Source: Odoribacter sp. (GTDB taxonomy: Bacteria > Bacteroidota > Bacteroidia > Bacteroidales > Prolixibacteraceae). Taken from it: DNA of 64,000 nt. Of the stretch, positions 33,607 to 41,657 are shown piece by piece. Each line of letters begins with the position of its first letter. Position 1 is the first letter of the stretch. The translations under genes and the position numbers were made by a program. The notes beneath the pieces were generated by a model that did not search any database, was not told where the DNA came from, and was given only the letters and a program-made list of their open reading frames with translations. Location of the stretch: positions 1 to 64,000 of the forward strand of contig PNOH01000013.1 in assembly GCA_013824715.1 (NCBI GenBank). The letters run 5' to 3'.

Positions 33607-34674
33607 TCAACTTTTGGCACTTTCAAATCGGATATGACTGGTGTTAATCACCTGCGCCTCCTCGAACGAAGTCATTTCGGTAAGTACGGCAATGGCACCC
33701 TTCAGCACCGAATAGGCAAGGGCAGCTCCGGTTCCTTCACCAAGGCGCAATCCCAGTTTCAGGATGGCCGATGCGTTCATGTGCCGAAGCATTTTGCGGT
33801 GTCCCTGTTCGTCGGATTCGTGTGAAAAGATGCAGTAATCCAGCACCCGCTTATCCATTTCCTGTACGACCAGCAAGGCCGAAGTGGTGGTGAATCCATC
33901 GACCAGAATAACCATGCGGCAACAGGCCGCTTCGATCATTCCTCCGGCAATAGTGGCAATTTCGTAACCGCCAAACCGGGCCAGATTTTCAAACGGCGAC
34001 TCCGATATTCCGTGTTTGTCGATGGCTTCCTGAATGACTTTTGCCTTGTGCTGAACGCCTTCGCTGTTTAACCCGGCGCCCGGACCAACACATTCTTCCA
34101 CCGGTAACCCACAAATAATCGACATCAGCGCCGAAGCCGGGGTTGTGTTTCCGATTCCCATTTCGCCAAAACCAATCACATTGCAGCCTTGTTCAGCAAA
34201 ATTCCGAACGATTTGTCGCCCTTTTTTGAAGGCTTTCCAACAGTTTTCGATGCCCATGGCCGGCTGATACCTGAAATTTTCGGAGCCAAAAGCCACCTTG
34301 GCATCAATCAACTTCGGATGCGGCTTAAACGGATAATTCACCCCGGCATCAACCACCCACAAATCAATTCCGTAAATGCGCGACAGCAGACCAATTCCAC
34401 CGCCTCCGGCCAGAAAATTGCGAACTTGTTGCCAGGTAATTTCAACCGGACAAGCGCTCACACCTTCTGCTGTGATGCCATGATCGGCAGCAACGATCAA
34501 CATCACCGGATTTTTCAGTTCAGGAGAAAGGGTGTTTTGCATGAGTCCGACCCGAAGGGCAAGCTGCTCCAGTTGCCCCAGCGAGCCCACCGGCTTGGCT
34601 TTGTTGTCGAGTTTATGCTGAAGTTGGGGGATCAAGCCGGTATTCAGTTCAGGAATGTTGAAGTTGGTGTTCAT
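33607..34674 (-). CDS. cobT: CobT-family phosphoribosyltransferase, paralogue 1
   Basis: A 355-residue nicotinate mononucleotide:base phosphoribosyltransferase. It keeps VAADHGIT (61-68), the GEMGIGNTTPAS loop and the catalytic Glu313 in RLGEGTGAA, equivalent to Glu317 of the Salmonella enzyme. The base-binding helix reads FLAGGGGIGLL (87-97), where most CobT proteins, including paralogue 2 here, have GGAAIN. This may widen or shift lower-ligand choice. It activates the lower-ligand base as its alpha-riboside phosphate. The start overlaps the stop of cobC by 4 nt. Confidence 0.87.
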   Translation of the reverse strand: MNTNFNIPELNTGLIPQLQHKLDNKAKPVGSLGQLEQLALRVGLMQNTLSPELKNPVMLIVAADHGITAEGVSACPVEITWQQVRNFLAGGGGIGLLSRIYGIDLWVVDAGVNYPFKPHPKLIDAKVAFGSENFRYQPAMGIENCWKAFKKGRQIVRNFAEQGCNVIGFGEMGIGNTTPASALMSIICGLPVEECVGPGAGLNSEGVQHKAKVIQEAIDKHGISESPFENLARFGGYEIATIAGGMIEAACCRMVILVDGFTTTSALLVVQEMDKRVLDYCIFSHESDEQGHRKMLRHMNASAILKLGLRLGEGTGAALAYSVLKGAIAVLTEMTSFEEAQVINTSHIRFESAKS

Positions 34675-35210
34675 GGTTCAAGGTTAAAGGGAATGATTTG
34701 TCCGTATTCCAACGGCGTATAAAATGCTTCTTCCGGTGTTTTGTGCTGAATCAGGCACATCAGGGTGCGAATCATACCGGCATGTGAAACGATGGCCACG
34801 TTCCGGAAATTGATCTGTTTCAGGTAGTCGAGAAACGATTTTCCGCGCTGAATCAGGTCGGTAAACGATTCGCCATTGGGGCAGCGGAAGTTGACGTAAT
34901 CGGCAAACCAGTTTTTGCCTTCCGGAGATTCAAAAATGGTATTCCAGGCCACCATTTCCCAGTCGCCAAAATCGAGTTCGGCCAGCCGTTGATCAATCCG
35001 GATGTCATTTTCAGGAAGAATTTCGGCTGCAAGTTTTGTGCAACGATTCAATGGACTGGAGAAAGCCGCATCAAATGTTTCTTCTTTCAGCTTTTGTCGG
35101 ATGGTTTCGTGTTCTCTCCGGAATGTTTGGGCCAGCGGAACATCGGTTATTCCGTAGCAAATGCCTTTGGGCACATCAACCGAAGTATGTCGGATTAGGG
35201 TTAGCTGCAT
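34671..35210 (-). CDS. cobC: Alpha-ribazole phosphatase-like histidine phosphatase
   Basis: Starting at the ATG at 35210 gives 179 residues. A longer frame adds 25 residues with no family match that would lie inside cobS. The catalytic motif is LIRHTSVD (RHT in place of the usual RHG), with the second histidine in VSHAGMIRTL and the acid residue in LAELDFGDWEM. CobC removes the phosphate from alpha-ribazole phosphate or from adenosylcobalamin phosphate. It overlaps cobS by 10 nt and cobT by 4 nt, which supports this assignment over a general phosphoglycerate-mutase-type enzyme. Confidence 0.83.
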   Translation of the reverse strand: MQLTLIRHTSVDVPKGICYGITDVPLAQTFRREHETIRQKLKEETFDAAFSSPLNRCTKLAAEILPENDIRIDQRLAELDFGDWEMVAWNTIFESPEGKNWFADYVNFRCPNGESFTDLIQRGKSFLDYLKQINFRNVAIVSHAGMIRTLMCLIQHKTPEEAFYTPLEYGQIIPFNLEP

Positions 35211-35971
35211 ACCTGAAAGGTTTGATAAATGACGAAGCCGAGGTAGAATTCCACTTCGGCAATTTGTTGCAAAGCACCCAGGCAATCGCCGGTGTATCCG
35301 CCAATTTTGTTGGTGATGTATCTCCTGAAAACCATTGTGGTAAGCAAAAGAACCGGCAAAACATACAGCGAATAAGCTAATGGAACGAAAGCAAGAAATG
35401 CCAGTCCGAAGAACAGAGCCAACGCAAAGTCGAAACCTTTTCCTTTTTTGCCAATTGGGTTGGTTTTACTGGTGGCATCCTCGCGCGAATACTCCGAAGT
35501 GTAAATAACCAGAATCGGCATCAACCGGCTAAGCGAGTGACCCGCCAAAAGAATCAGAGGGATTTTTTCGACTTCGATAGAGTGTAAACTCATAAACTTG
35601 GTGGCGAGCATTCCAATTAGTCCGATACTTCCGTATGTCCCGATGTGGCTATCTTTCATGATGGTGAGGATGCGCTCACGCGTGTAACCGCCGCCAAAAC
35701 CATCGCAGAAATCGGCAAAGCCATCTTCGTGGAAAGCCCCGGTTACGAAAATGGTCGCCACCATGCTCAGTAAAATAGCCAATTCAGGAGCAAAAACAAA
35801 CTGCAAGCCAAAGAAAACTGATGCACCAATTCCACCCACAATCCAGCCAATGAATGGGAAATAGCGGGTTGAGCGATTCAGAATTTCATCGGAATACGGC
35901 AGGTTTTTCGGCATCGGGATGCGCGTATAAAACATGATGGCATTCAGGAAAATGTGCAGTTGTTTTCGCAT
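35201..35971 (-). CDS. cobS: Cobalamin 5'-phosphate synthase
   Basis: The 256-residue membrane protein has five to seven hydrophobic segments and the CobS motifs FYTRIPMP near the N-terminus, GAFHEDGFADFCDGFGGG with the metal-binding acidic cluster, and GYTGDCLGALQQ near the end. It joins GDP-activated cobinamide to the alpha-ribazole (phosphate) lower ligand at the inner membrane. It overlaps cobC by 10 nt and follows the second cobT gene across a 53-bp gap that is nearly filled by a 33-bp palindrome. Confidence 0.9.
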   Translation of the reverse strand: MRKQLHIFLNAIMFYTRIPMPKNLPYSDEILNRSTRYFPFIGWIVGGIGASVFFGLQFVFAPELAILLSMVATIFVTGAFHEDGFADFCDGFGGGYTRERILTIMKDSHIGTYGSIGLIGMLATKFMSLHSIEVEKIPLILLAGHSLSRLMPILVIYTSEYSREDATSKTNPIGKKGKGFDFALALFFGLAFLAFVPLAYSLYVLPVLLLTTMVFRRYITNKIGGYTGDCLGALQQIAEVEFYLGFVIYQTFQVCS

Positions 35972-35986
35972 GGTCGTTGTTTATAA

Positions 35987-36019
35987 AGCACTGACAGGGT
36001 TTGAAACCCTGTCAGTGCT
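35987..36019. repeat. REP-like palindrome (16-bp perfect inverted repeat)
   Basis: AGCACTGACAGGGTTT (35987-36002) and AAACCCTGTCAGTGCT (36004-36019) are exact inverted copies around one G. It fills the gap between cobT2 and cobS. The sequence differs from the other palindromes in the window, so it belongs to another family of dispersed elements. Confidence 0.75.
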
Positions 36020-36024
36020 GGTTA

Positions 36025-37026
36025 TTATTTGTTTGAAACTCCTGCATCATCAAAACTCGCCATTTCGTTCAGGAAATTGACGGCTGCCTGCACCAAAGGC
36101 AGTGTTAATGCAGCGCCAGTTCCTTCGCCCAAACGTAAATTCAGTTGAAGCATTGGTCGTGCATCCAAATGTTGGAGCATCAGTTTGTGGCCACGCTCGT
36201 CAGACGAATGACAAAACACGCAATTATCACGTACAGCGGGATTGATCTGAATGGCTGTCAATGCTGCAGCTGTAGCAATGAACCCGTCGATCAGCAAAAT
36301 CATGTGCAGGTCGCAGGCTTCGAGCATAGCTCCAACCATCATGGCGATTTCCAGTCCGCCGAAAGTCGCCAGTGTTTCTTCCGGCGTTTGCGGGTCGTAT
36401 TTTTCTGAAACTTCTTTCAAAATTTGTATTTTATGGGTGAGTTGCTCTCCATGCATTCCCGTTCCGGAACCGGTGCATTCTTCAATCGGAATGTTCAAGA
36501 AACGGTGCATCAACAGTGACGAGGGGGACGTATTGCCGATTCCCATTTCGCCAAAACCAATGATGTTGCAACCGCCTTCAGCTTCTTTCCCGACCAGTTT
36601 CCGGCCTTTTTGAAGGGCAGCAGCGCATTCTTTGGAAGTCATGGCCGGTTCGTAGCGCATGTTGCGGGTTCCGCGGGCAATTTTGGCGTTGACGACCGGA
36701 ATACCCTCCGGAAAATCGAAGTCAACACCGGCATCCACCACTTTCAGGTTGATTCCATTTTGGCGGCAAAACACATTGATGGCGGCTCCGCCGGAGACGA
36801 AATTCATCACCATTTGCCAGGTTACCTCTTTCGGAAACGAGCTAATGCCTTCATCCGTCAATCCGTGATCGGCGGCAAAAACCAAAAGTGCCGGATTTTT
36901 AATTTCCGGAGTAAGCGTGTTTTGGATCAGCCCGATTTGCAGGGCCAAATCTTCGAGCAAACCAAGCGCTCCCAGCGGTTTGGTCTTGAAATTAATTTTG
37001 TGTTTTAGTTGTTCGTTAAGGGTCAT
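36025..37026 (-). CDS. cobT: CobT-family phosphoribosyltransferase, paralogue 2
   Basis: The 333-residue protein is a second complete CobT in the same locus. It has FAADHGLT, the canonical base-site helix FVSGGAAINVF (76-86), GEMGIGNTSPSS and the catalytic Glu301 in RLGEGTGAA. It therefore looks like the conventional 5,6-dimethylbenzimidazole-type enzyme, while the other copy has an altered base site. Two CobT homologues in one locus are known from ArsA/ArsB of Sporomusa and Veillonella, where a heterodimer activates phenolic bases. Here each could also act alone on different bases. Confidence 0.87.
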   Translation of the reverse strand: MTLNEQLKHKINFKTKPLGALGLLEDLALQIGLIQNTLTPEIKNPALLVFAADHGLTDEGISSFPKEVTWQMVMNFVSGGAAINVFCRQNGINLKVVDAGVDFDFPEGIPVVNAKIARGTRNMRYEPAMTSKECAAALQKGRKLVGKEAEGGCNIIGFGEMGIGNTSPSSLLMHRFLNIPIEECTGSGTGMHGEQLTHKIQILKEVSEKYDPQTPEETLATFGGLEIAMMVGAMLEACDLHMILLIDGFIATAAALTAIQINPAVRDNCVFCHSSDERGHKLMLQHLDARPMLQLNLRLGEGTGAALTLPLVQAAVNFLNEMASFDDAGVSNK

Positions 37027-37087
37027 AATTAGAATATTTTGTTGTCGTTTTATTTTGTTGTCATTCTCTGATGAGCGTAATCGCCGT

Positions 37088-37135
37088 TCCGTCCGAAAAA
37101 AGGTTCTCGATTTTCCTGTCGTTGTTACACGGACG
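37088..37135. repeat. CCGTCCG...CGGACGG intergenic repeat, copy B, in a 454-bp gap
   Basis: CCGTCCG (37088-37094) pairs with CGGACGG (37129-37135). Loop length and flanks match copy A at 33416-33463. A half copy (CGCGGACGGTTTGTG) lies near 37346. The surrounding gap 37027-37480 also has a CCCCGGGT/ACCCGGGG inverted repeat near 37157-37190 and other worn repeat pieces. No gene-like frame was found. Confidence 0.5.
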
Positions 37136-37480
37136 GTTGCCCGAATCTCGCATGTTTTCCCCGGGTTCCGTTTTACTACACCCGGGGATATTGATATTAA
37201 ACCCTTTCAGTGTATTTCGTATCCTTTTTCTATGTGCTCTATGTGCCTATTGTGGTTCAAACCCATGAAAACTGAGACTGATCACTGTTATCCATATTGC
37301 TGTTTCGACCGCAAAATGATTTGTTCTTTGATGAACATCTTCTCGCGGACGGTTTGTGCTTAATAGTTTTAATCTCTACAATACTTTCACCGCTATGCGG
37401 TTGACCTGCTAAAGGATTTATCTGCGTTAATCTGTGGTAGAAATTTATTTTGCGGTGCGGTTGGTCACATAGGGCCAACC

Positions 37481-37990
37481 CTACTTTATCTTCACCGGAA
37501 TTCCGGAGATCATCAGGAAAACTTCGCTGGCTTGTTGGGCGATGTACTGGTTCATCCAGCCTTGTAGGTCGGCAAATTTGCGGGCCGATTCTTCCACCGG
37601 ATGAATGCCCATGCCCAGTTCGTTGCTTACCACAATCAGGTTCATTTCCTTTTGGACAAAGCGGTTCCATTCGGCTTTGGCCTCTTCGAGCGAACGCTCC
37701 ATGTCGAACTGATTATCGAAAAAAATGTTGGTCAACCAAAGCGTGATACAGTCGAGCAAAACGGTTTTTCCTTCCACATCGCAGACTGAAATTTCTTTCT
37801 CCTGTTCAATGTTGATCCAGTGCGGACCACGGTCTTTCTGGTGACGTTCGATCCGAAGATGAAAATCATCATCCCAAATTCGTGCTGTCGCCAGATATAC
37901 CGGATTCGCACTTGCCGTTTCAGCCATTTTCTGGGCAAAACTACTTTTCCCCGAACGGGCACCACCGGTGATAAATGTAATTTGAGCCAT
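37481..37990 (-). CDS. cobU: Adenosylcobinamide kinase / adenosylcobinamide-phosphate guanylyltransferase
   Basis: The 169-residue protein opens with the P-loop ITGGARSGKSSFAQ (about 6-19), has the guanylylated-histidine region RIERHQKDRG near 50, LLDCITLWLTN and VSNELGMGIHP, all hallmarks of CobU/CobP. It phosphorylates adenosylcobinamide and then attaches GMP, providing the activated ring for CobS. It is the first gene after the btuB-like receptor on the minus strand and the entry point for salvaged cobinamide. Confidence 0.9.
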   Translation of the reverse strand: MAQITFITGGARSGKSSFAQKMAETASANPVYLATARIWDDDFHLRIERHQKDRGPHWINIEQEKEISVCDVEGKTVLLDCITLWLTNIFFDNQFDMERSLEEAKAEWNRFVQKEMNLIVVSNELGMGIHPVEESARKFADLQGWMNQYIAQQASEVFLMISGIPVKIK

Positions 37991-38003
37991 TTTATTTAGT
38001 TTT

Positions 38004-38115
38004 TAACCACAAAGAGCACTAAGCTTTTTCACAAAGGACACAATGTTAATTGGACAATTAAATTTTTGATTTTTCTTCGTGTTCTTATTTCTTGACTTTG
38101 TGTTCCTTGTGGTTA
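38004..38115. repeat. Inverted repeat pair in the btuB-cobU gap
   Basis: TAACCACAAAGAGCAC (38004-38019) and GTGTTCCTTGTGGTTA (38100-38115) pair at 14 of 16 positions, with TTTAGTTTT extensions outside. AACCACAAAGAACAC-type repeats are dispersed in many Bacteroidota. It occupies most of the gap between the receptor gene and cobU. Confidence 0.45.
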
Positions 38116-38122
38116 TTTAGTT

Positions 38123-40228
38123 TTAGAACGTGTAAGCCAGCTTGGCCACAAAACTTCTGCCGGGCATGTTGTATCCGTCTTTTTCCGAATAGTTTTCATC
38201 CAGAAGGTTTGATACGGTTATCCCGAAATTTACCTTTTCGGTGAATGCATAACCGATCGAATAGTCGAACAGCAGGTATTCCGGATGCTGCAGGATTTTG
38301 TCGGTACCTTTGTATCCGCCTTCTGTATAATAGTTTGCAGCAACAATTCCCGGACGCTGTGCTCCAAACGAGTCTTTTTCGAGGCGCGAACCGATGAACC
38401 GGCTATTCAGGCGCATGCTGATTTTGTCGTGACGGTAATTCAGCCCAAAGTTTCCGTTGGCATTTCGAACGTATTGCATGTCGCGGGTCAGCATTTCGGT
38501 GCCAACCAACTGTGTAAACTCGTTTTTCAGGATCCAGGTAAAGTTTGCGTAAGCCTCCAATTCAAATTTTTGTGGAAACAATTGCCCCAGATTGTACGAC
38601 GACATCAGCTCAATTCCTTCCATTTTCGAGTCGTTGGCATTGGTGTACGTGTATTCGCCTGAAGCCATTTTTTCTTCCACAATTTTGTGGTCGTGCAAGG
38701 TATTGAAGTATGAAACGTCAAATCGCAGGCTGTTTTTTGCTGACGAATAGCCCAATCCAAAATCGGTAGTACGCGATTTTTCAGGATTGAGATCGGGATT
38801 GCCAACATATGATTTTCCTGAAACGGTATATTTTCCTGCTACTTTAAAGGCATCAGGAACTGAAAATGCCGTTCCAAACGAGGTGTGAGCCTTGAAATTT
38901 TTCAGGAATTGGTATTGCGCGCCAACCGAAGGGTTCAACGTATTATAATTGGCATTGGCTTCCGGAGCTTTCAGCCCGTCATTGGCGTCGATGTGATAGG
39001 TGAACCGGTCGAAGCGCATGCCGGCATTCATATCCAGCTTGTTGACCGAATAAGCCAGCTGCGTGAAAGCGGCTACGTTGGTGAATTTGTTGTTGGGTTT
39101 GTACGGATCTGCTGGTGTTCCAATGGCAGAAAAGCGATTTGATACGTAATCGTAAACTTTCAGATCGGTTCCCAAGAGCACGTTAAGTTTGCCAAGCTTG
39201 TAATTGTCCTGAAGCTGATAGCCTGACTCTTTAACTGTACTTTTAAAGCTGATGAACCCTTTGTCTGTGTTATCAGAATAGTTTGGATTCTGGTTGTTGG
39301 TGTAATACGGACTAAACCGGAAATGATTCTTTTCACTGTTTTGTTCCAGCGTGACGTAAAGGTTCAGACGGTTCACATCCTTTTTGCTCTGTCCGTAGGT
39401 TCCCCAGTAATTTCCGGCAGTCTCCACATCGTAGGCAATGGTGTAAGTACCTTCAGCATCGATTTTCCACTGTTTGCTGATGTCGTAATCCACGAACGCG
39501 TTGGCCGAGTTCAGTTCGTATTGCGAATTGTCCATGGCATCGCCGTACGAAGCTTTATCGAGTATCAGTTTATCGATTGCCGATAGTTTCAACAGGTTTT
39601 TCTGGCCAATGCGGTAGTCTTTGGTTTGTTCCTGACGGCTGTATCCCAGTCCGTACCTCAATTTTTTGCCGTAATTTCCGGTGAAGTTTCCCGACAGTTT
39701 CCGGTAGCCAAAACTTCCCGATTCGACTGAAATGTGTCCTTCGGGAGTTGCACCTCCGCGTTTGGTGATGATGTTCACTACGCCACCCATGGCATCCGAT
39801 CCGTAGAGTACCGAATACGAACCTTTACCGATTTCGATTTGCTCGACGTTGTCGAGGTTAATGGTGGCCAGGTTGGTGGTTCCGGAGGGTTTGCCGTCGA
39901 TGAGCAACAAGGTGTAGCTGCGGGCATGAGCACTTGGCGAAAAACCGCGCATCCCAATGGTAGCCGATAATCCGGGATACTGAATGATGTCGAGGTTGGT
40001 GGTGCGTTTGAGCACTTCGGCCAGGTTTTCGGACGGTAATGATTGAATGACTTCTGAGGTAATGATTTCGACCTTCTGCGGAAGGTCTTTCAGTTTGCGT
40101 TCCATGCGCGAAGCATGAACGGTAACTTCCTGAATCGGATACACTTTGGTTGAGTCGAGCATGTCGGCTGCAGCACCTAAAGTACAGAGCAGTCCCATGC
40201 AAACAAAGGTCATTTGTTTAAAATTCAT
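38123..40228 (-). CDS. btuB: TonB-dependent corrinoid receptor (BtuB-like)
   Basis: With the ATG at 40228 the 701-residue protein starts with a signal peptide (MNFKQMTFVCMG...). A 31-codon upstream extension has no signal properties. The plug domain (EVLKRTTNLDIIQYPG, then IGKGSYSVLYGSDAMGGVVNIIT) is followed by a 22-strand-type barrel ending in YTF, the C-terminal aromatic needed for outer-membrane assembly. The nearest family relative by layout is BtuB. Direct support for corrinoid import is the cobalamin riboswitch 161 bp upstream and the salvage genes downstream. The riboswitch should shut the gene off when cobalamin is abundant. Confidence 0.88.
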   Translation of the reverse strand: MNFKQMTFVCMGLLCTLGAAADMLDSTKVYPIQEVTVHASRMERKLKDLPQKVEIITSEVIQSLPSENLAEVLKRTTNLDIIQYPGLSATIGMRGFSPSAHARSYTLLLIDGKPSGTTNLATINLDNVEQIEIGKGSYSVLYGSDAMGGVVNIITKRGGATPEGHISVESGSFGYRKLSGNFTGNYGKKLRYGLGYSRQEQTKDYRIGQKNLLKLSAIDKLILDKASYGDAMDNSQYELNSANAFVDYDISKQWKIDAEGTYTIAYDVETAGNYWGTYGQSKKDVNRLNLYVTLEQNSEKNHFRFSPYYTNNQNPNYSDNTDKGFISFKSTVKESGYQLQDNYKLGKLNVLLGTDLKVYDYVSNRFSAIGTPADPYKPNNKFTNVAAFTQLAYSVNKLDMNAGMRFDRFTYHIDANDGLKAPEANANYNTLNPSVGAQYQFLKNFKAHTSFGTAFSVPDAFKVAGKYTVSGKSYVGNPDLNPEKSRTTDFGLGYSSAKNSLRFDVSYFNTLHDHKIVEEKMASGEYTYTNANDSKMEGIELMSSYNLGQLFPQKFELEAYANFTWILKNEFTQLVGTEMLTRDMQYVRNANGNFGLNYRHDKISMRLNSRFIGSRLEKDSFGAQRPGIVAANYYTEGGYKGTDKILQHPEYLLFDYSIGYAFTEKVNFGITVSNLLDENYSEKDGYNMPGRSFVAKLAYTF

Positions 40229-40388
40229 AACAGTTTTTTTATGGTTAAACATTTTAAAATGTTGACCATAAACTTTCAGCATGTTCCCCGATACATCCCG
40301 GGCTGACAAAAAAAGGAACAAATGGATAAATTAGATGAAAACGATCACCCCATTGCTTTTATCCCGAAAGCTATGATTAACGATACGG

Positions 40389-40565
40389 AATTGGCAGGTC
40401 TTCTGGCTCGCCTTCTTTTTGATGCCTTCCCATCCCGAGTACTCGGGACAGTGGCAGGAGTTTCAAAAAGTTTGTATTAAGGCTTACAGCTGCGGGTACA
40501 GCTCCGGTTTTTCACCGGATTCCCTATTAGTCCATGTTGGCGTTAACCAACGTCGGAACCATTTC
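40389..40565 (-). ncRNA. Cobalamin riboswitch controlling the btuB-like gene
   Basis: On the minus strand the conserved core is clear: AGGGAATCCGGTG, GAGCTGTACCCGCAGCTGTAA, the B12 box GCCACTG (plus-strand 40449-40455), GGGAAGGC and the closing GCCAGAAGACCTGCC (low end near 40392). Order and spacing match the Cobalamin riboswitch class (RF00174). A TACCTTTG -7 box lies just upstream at 40572-40579. It should control btuB and, by read-through, cobU and the genes beyond. Confidence 0.93.
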
Positions 40566-40571
40566 CGGAGG

Positions 40572-40579
40572 CAAAGGTA
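40572..40579 (-). promoter_or_regulatory. -7 promoter box upstream of the btuB riboswitch
   Basis: The minus strand reads TACCTTTG followed by C, an exact TAnnTTTG match, placed a few bases before the first conserved riboswitch pairs. The same octamer is used upstream of rpsP. Confidence 0.6.
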
Positions 40580-40619
40580 AGGATTAAATTGAATTGGGAC
40601 GAACCCCAAAGTCAAATGT

Positions 40620-41549
40620 TTATAAAAATTGGTATGCACAAATCAACACAATCATTACCAGACAAGTGAAAAAGTTAAGGATGCAGGTTTTGTACAAATC
40701 GGTGTTGGTAATTAATCGGGGTATTTTTCCAATGTAAGGTTTCTCGACCAAAGCACCATGGTAAACATTCGGTCCACCAAAGCGGCAATTCAGGATTCCG
40801 GCTAAAGCAGCTTCAGGATAACCGGCATTCGGGCTGCTATGTTGGTGGCCGTAACGGAAAAAGAAAGCGAGTCCGCGCGGACTAAAGCTGAGGATAACCA
40901 TTAACAGGGTGGCGATTCGTGCAGGGACAAAATTAAGCACGTCGTCGAACCGGGCGGCAAACCAGCCAAATTGCCGGAACCGATCGCTTTTGTAGCCAAT
41001 CATCGAGTCGAGCGTGTTGGCCATTTTGTAAGCCAGCATGGCTGGAACTCCGCCCAGCGCATAGAAAAACAATGGTGCGATCACCCCGTCACTGAGGTTT
41101 TCGGCCAGGGTTTCGAGTACTGCCGTACGGATTTGCTGCTCGTCAAGGTTCTTAGTTTCACGCCCCACAATATAGCTCAATCGTTCGCGTCCGGCTAGGA
41201 TGCCGTTTTTTTCCAACGTTGAAATTACTTTATGCGCTTCCCAAATTAAACTTCGATTAGCCAGACCATAAAAAACGCCCAGACTTGCCAGCCCAATATA
41301 GAGTGGCTCGATGGTTTCTGCCAGATGAATCATTAGCCAAACGATACCATAAGTTGATGCGATTAGCCCGGCAGCCATTGCCGCACCTTTCCATTTTCGG
41401 TGTTTCCCCGAGTTCAGTTTTTTGGTAAAAAAGTAGATTGAATTGCCAAAAAGCCTTATTGGATGCGGCAACCAAAGCGGATCGCCCAACAAGGTGTCGA
41501 GTAAAAATCCAATTAGAAGGGGAATTATAATAAAAAGTTCTGATGTCAT
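40620..41549 (-). CDS. cbiB: Adenosylcobinamide-phosphate synthase
   Basis: The 309-residue membrane protein has four to five hydrophobic segments and the CbiB/CobD(Pseudomonas) motifs LLDTLLGDPLWLPHPIRLFG near the N-terminus and YALGGVPAMLAYKMANTLDSM in the centre. It joins (R)-1-amino-2-propanol phosphate to adenosylcobyric acid, or a related linker, to give adenosylcobinamide phosphate. The linker comes from CobD, whose gene is immediately upstream in the operon. It precedes the second riboswitch, 55 bp away. Confidence 0.9.
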   Translation of the reverse strand: MTSELFIIIPLLIGFLLDTLLGDPLWLPHPIRLFGNSIYFFTKKLNSGKHRKWKGAAMAAGLIASTYGIVWLMIHLAETIEPLYIGLASLGVFYGLANRSLIWEAHKVISTLEKNGILAGRERLSYIVGRETKNLDEQQIRTAVLETLAENLSDGVIAPLFFYALGGVPAMLAYKMANTLDSMIGYKSDRFRQFGWFAARFDDVLNFVPARIATLLMVILSFSPRGLAFFFRYGHQHSSPNAGYPEAALAGILNCRFGGPNVYHGALVEKPYIGKIPRLITNTDLYKTCILNFFTCLVMIVLICAYQFL

Positions 41550-41583
41550 ATTTATTTTTTATTTTCACAAACATCCTTTTATA

Positions 41584-41650
41584 GTCATCCTGAACCTGTT
41601 TCAGGATCCCATGATAAAATAGTCGGACCCTGAAATAAATTCAGGGTGAC
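41584..41650. repeat. REP-like double hairpin between cobD and cbiB
   Basis: Two hairpins, ATCCTGAA/TTCAGGAT (41587-41594 with 41600-41607) and ACCCTGAA/TTCAGGGT (41627-41634 with 41640-41647), are bounded by GTCA (41584) and TGAC (41650), so the whole block is also an inverted repeat. GTCACCCTGAA...TTCAGGGT elements are frequent dispersed repeats in Bacteroidota. It lies inside an operon. Confidence 0.65.
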
Positions 41651-41657
41651 TGGACTA

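Noticed and set aside
37257-37670. Minus-strand frame of 137 codons overlapping cobU
   Set aside because: It lies largely in another frame of cobU and in worn repeats. CobU is the real gene.
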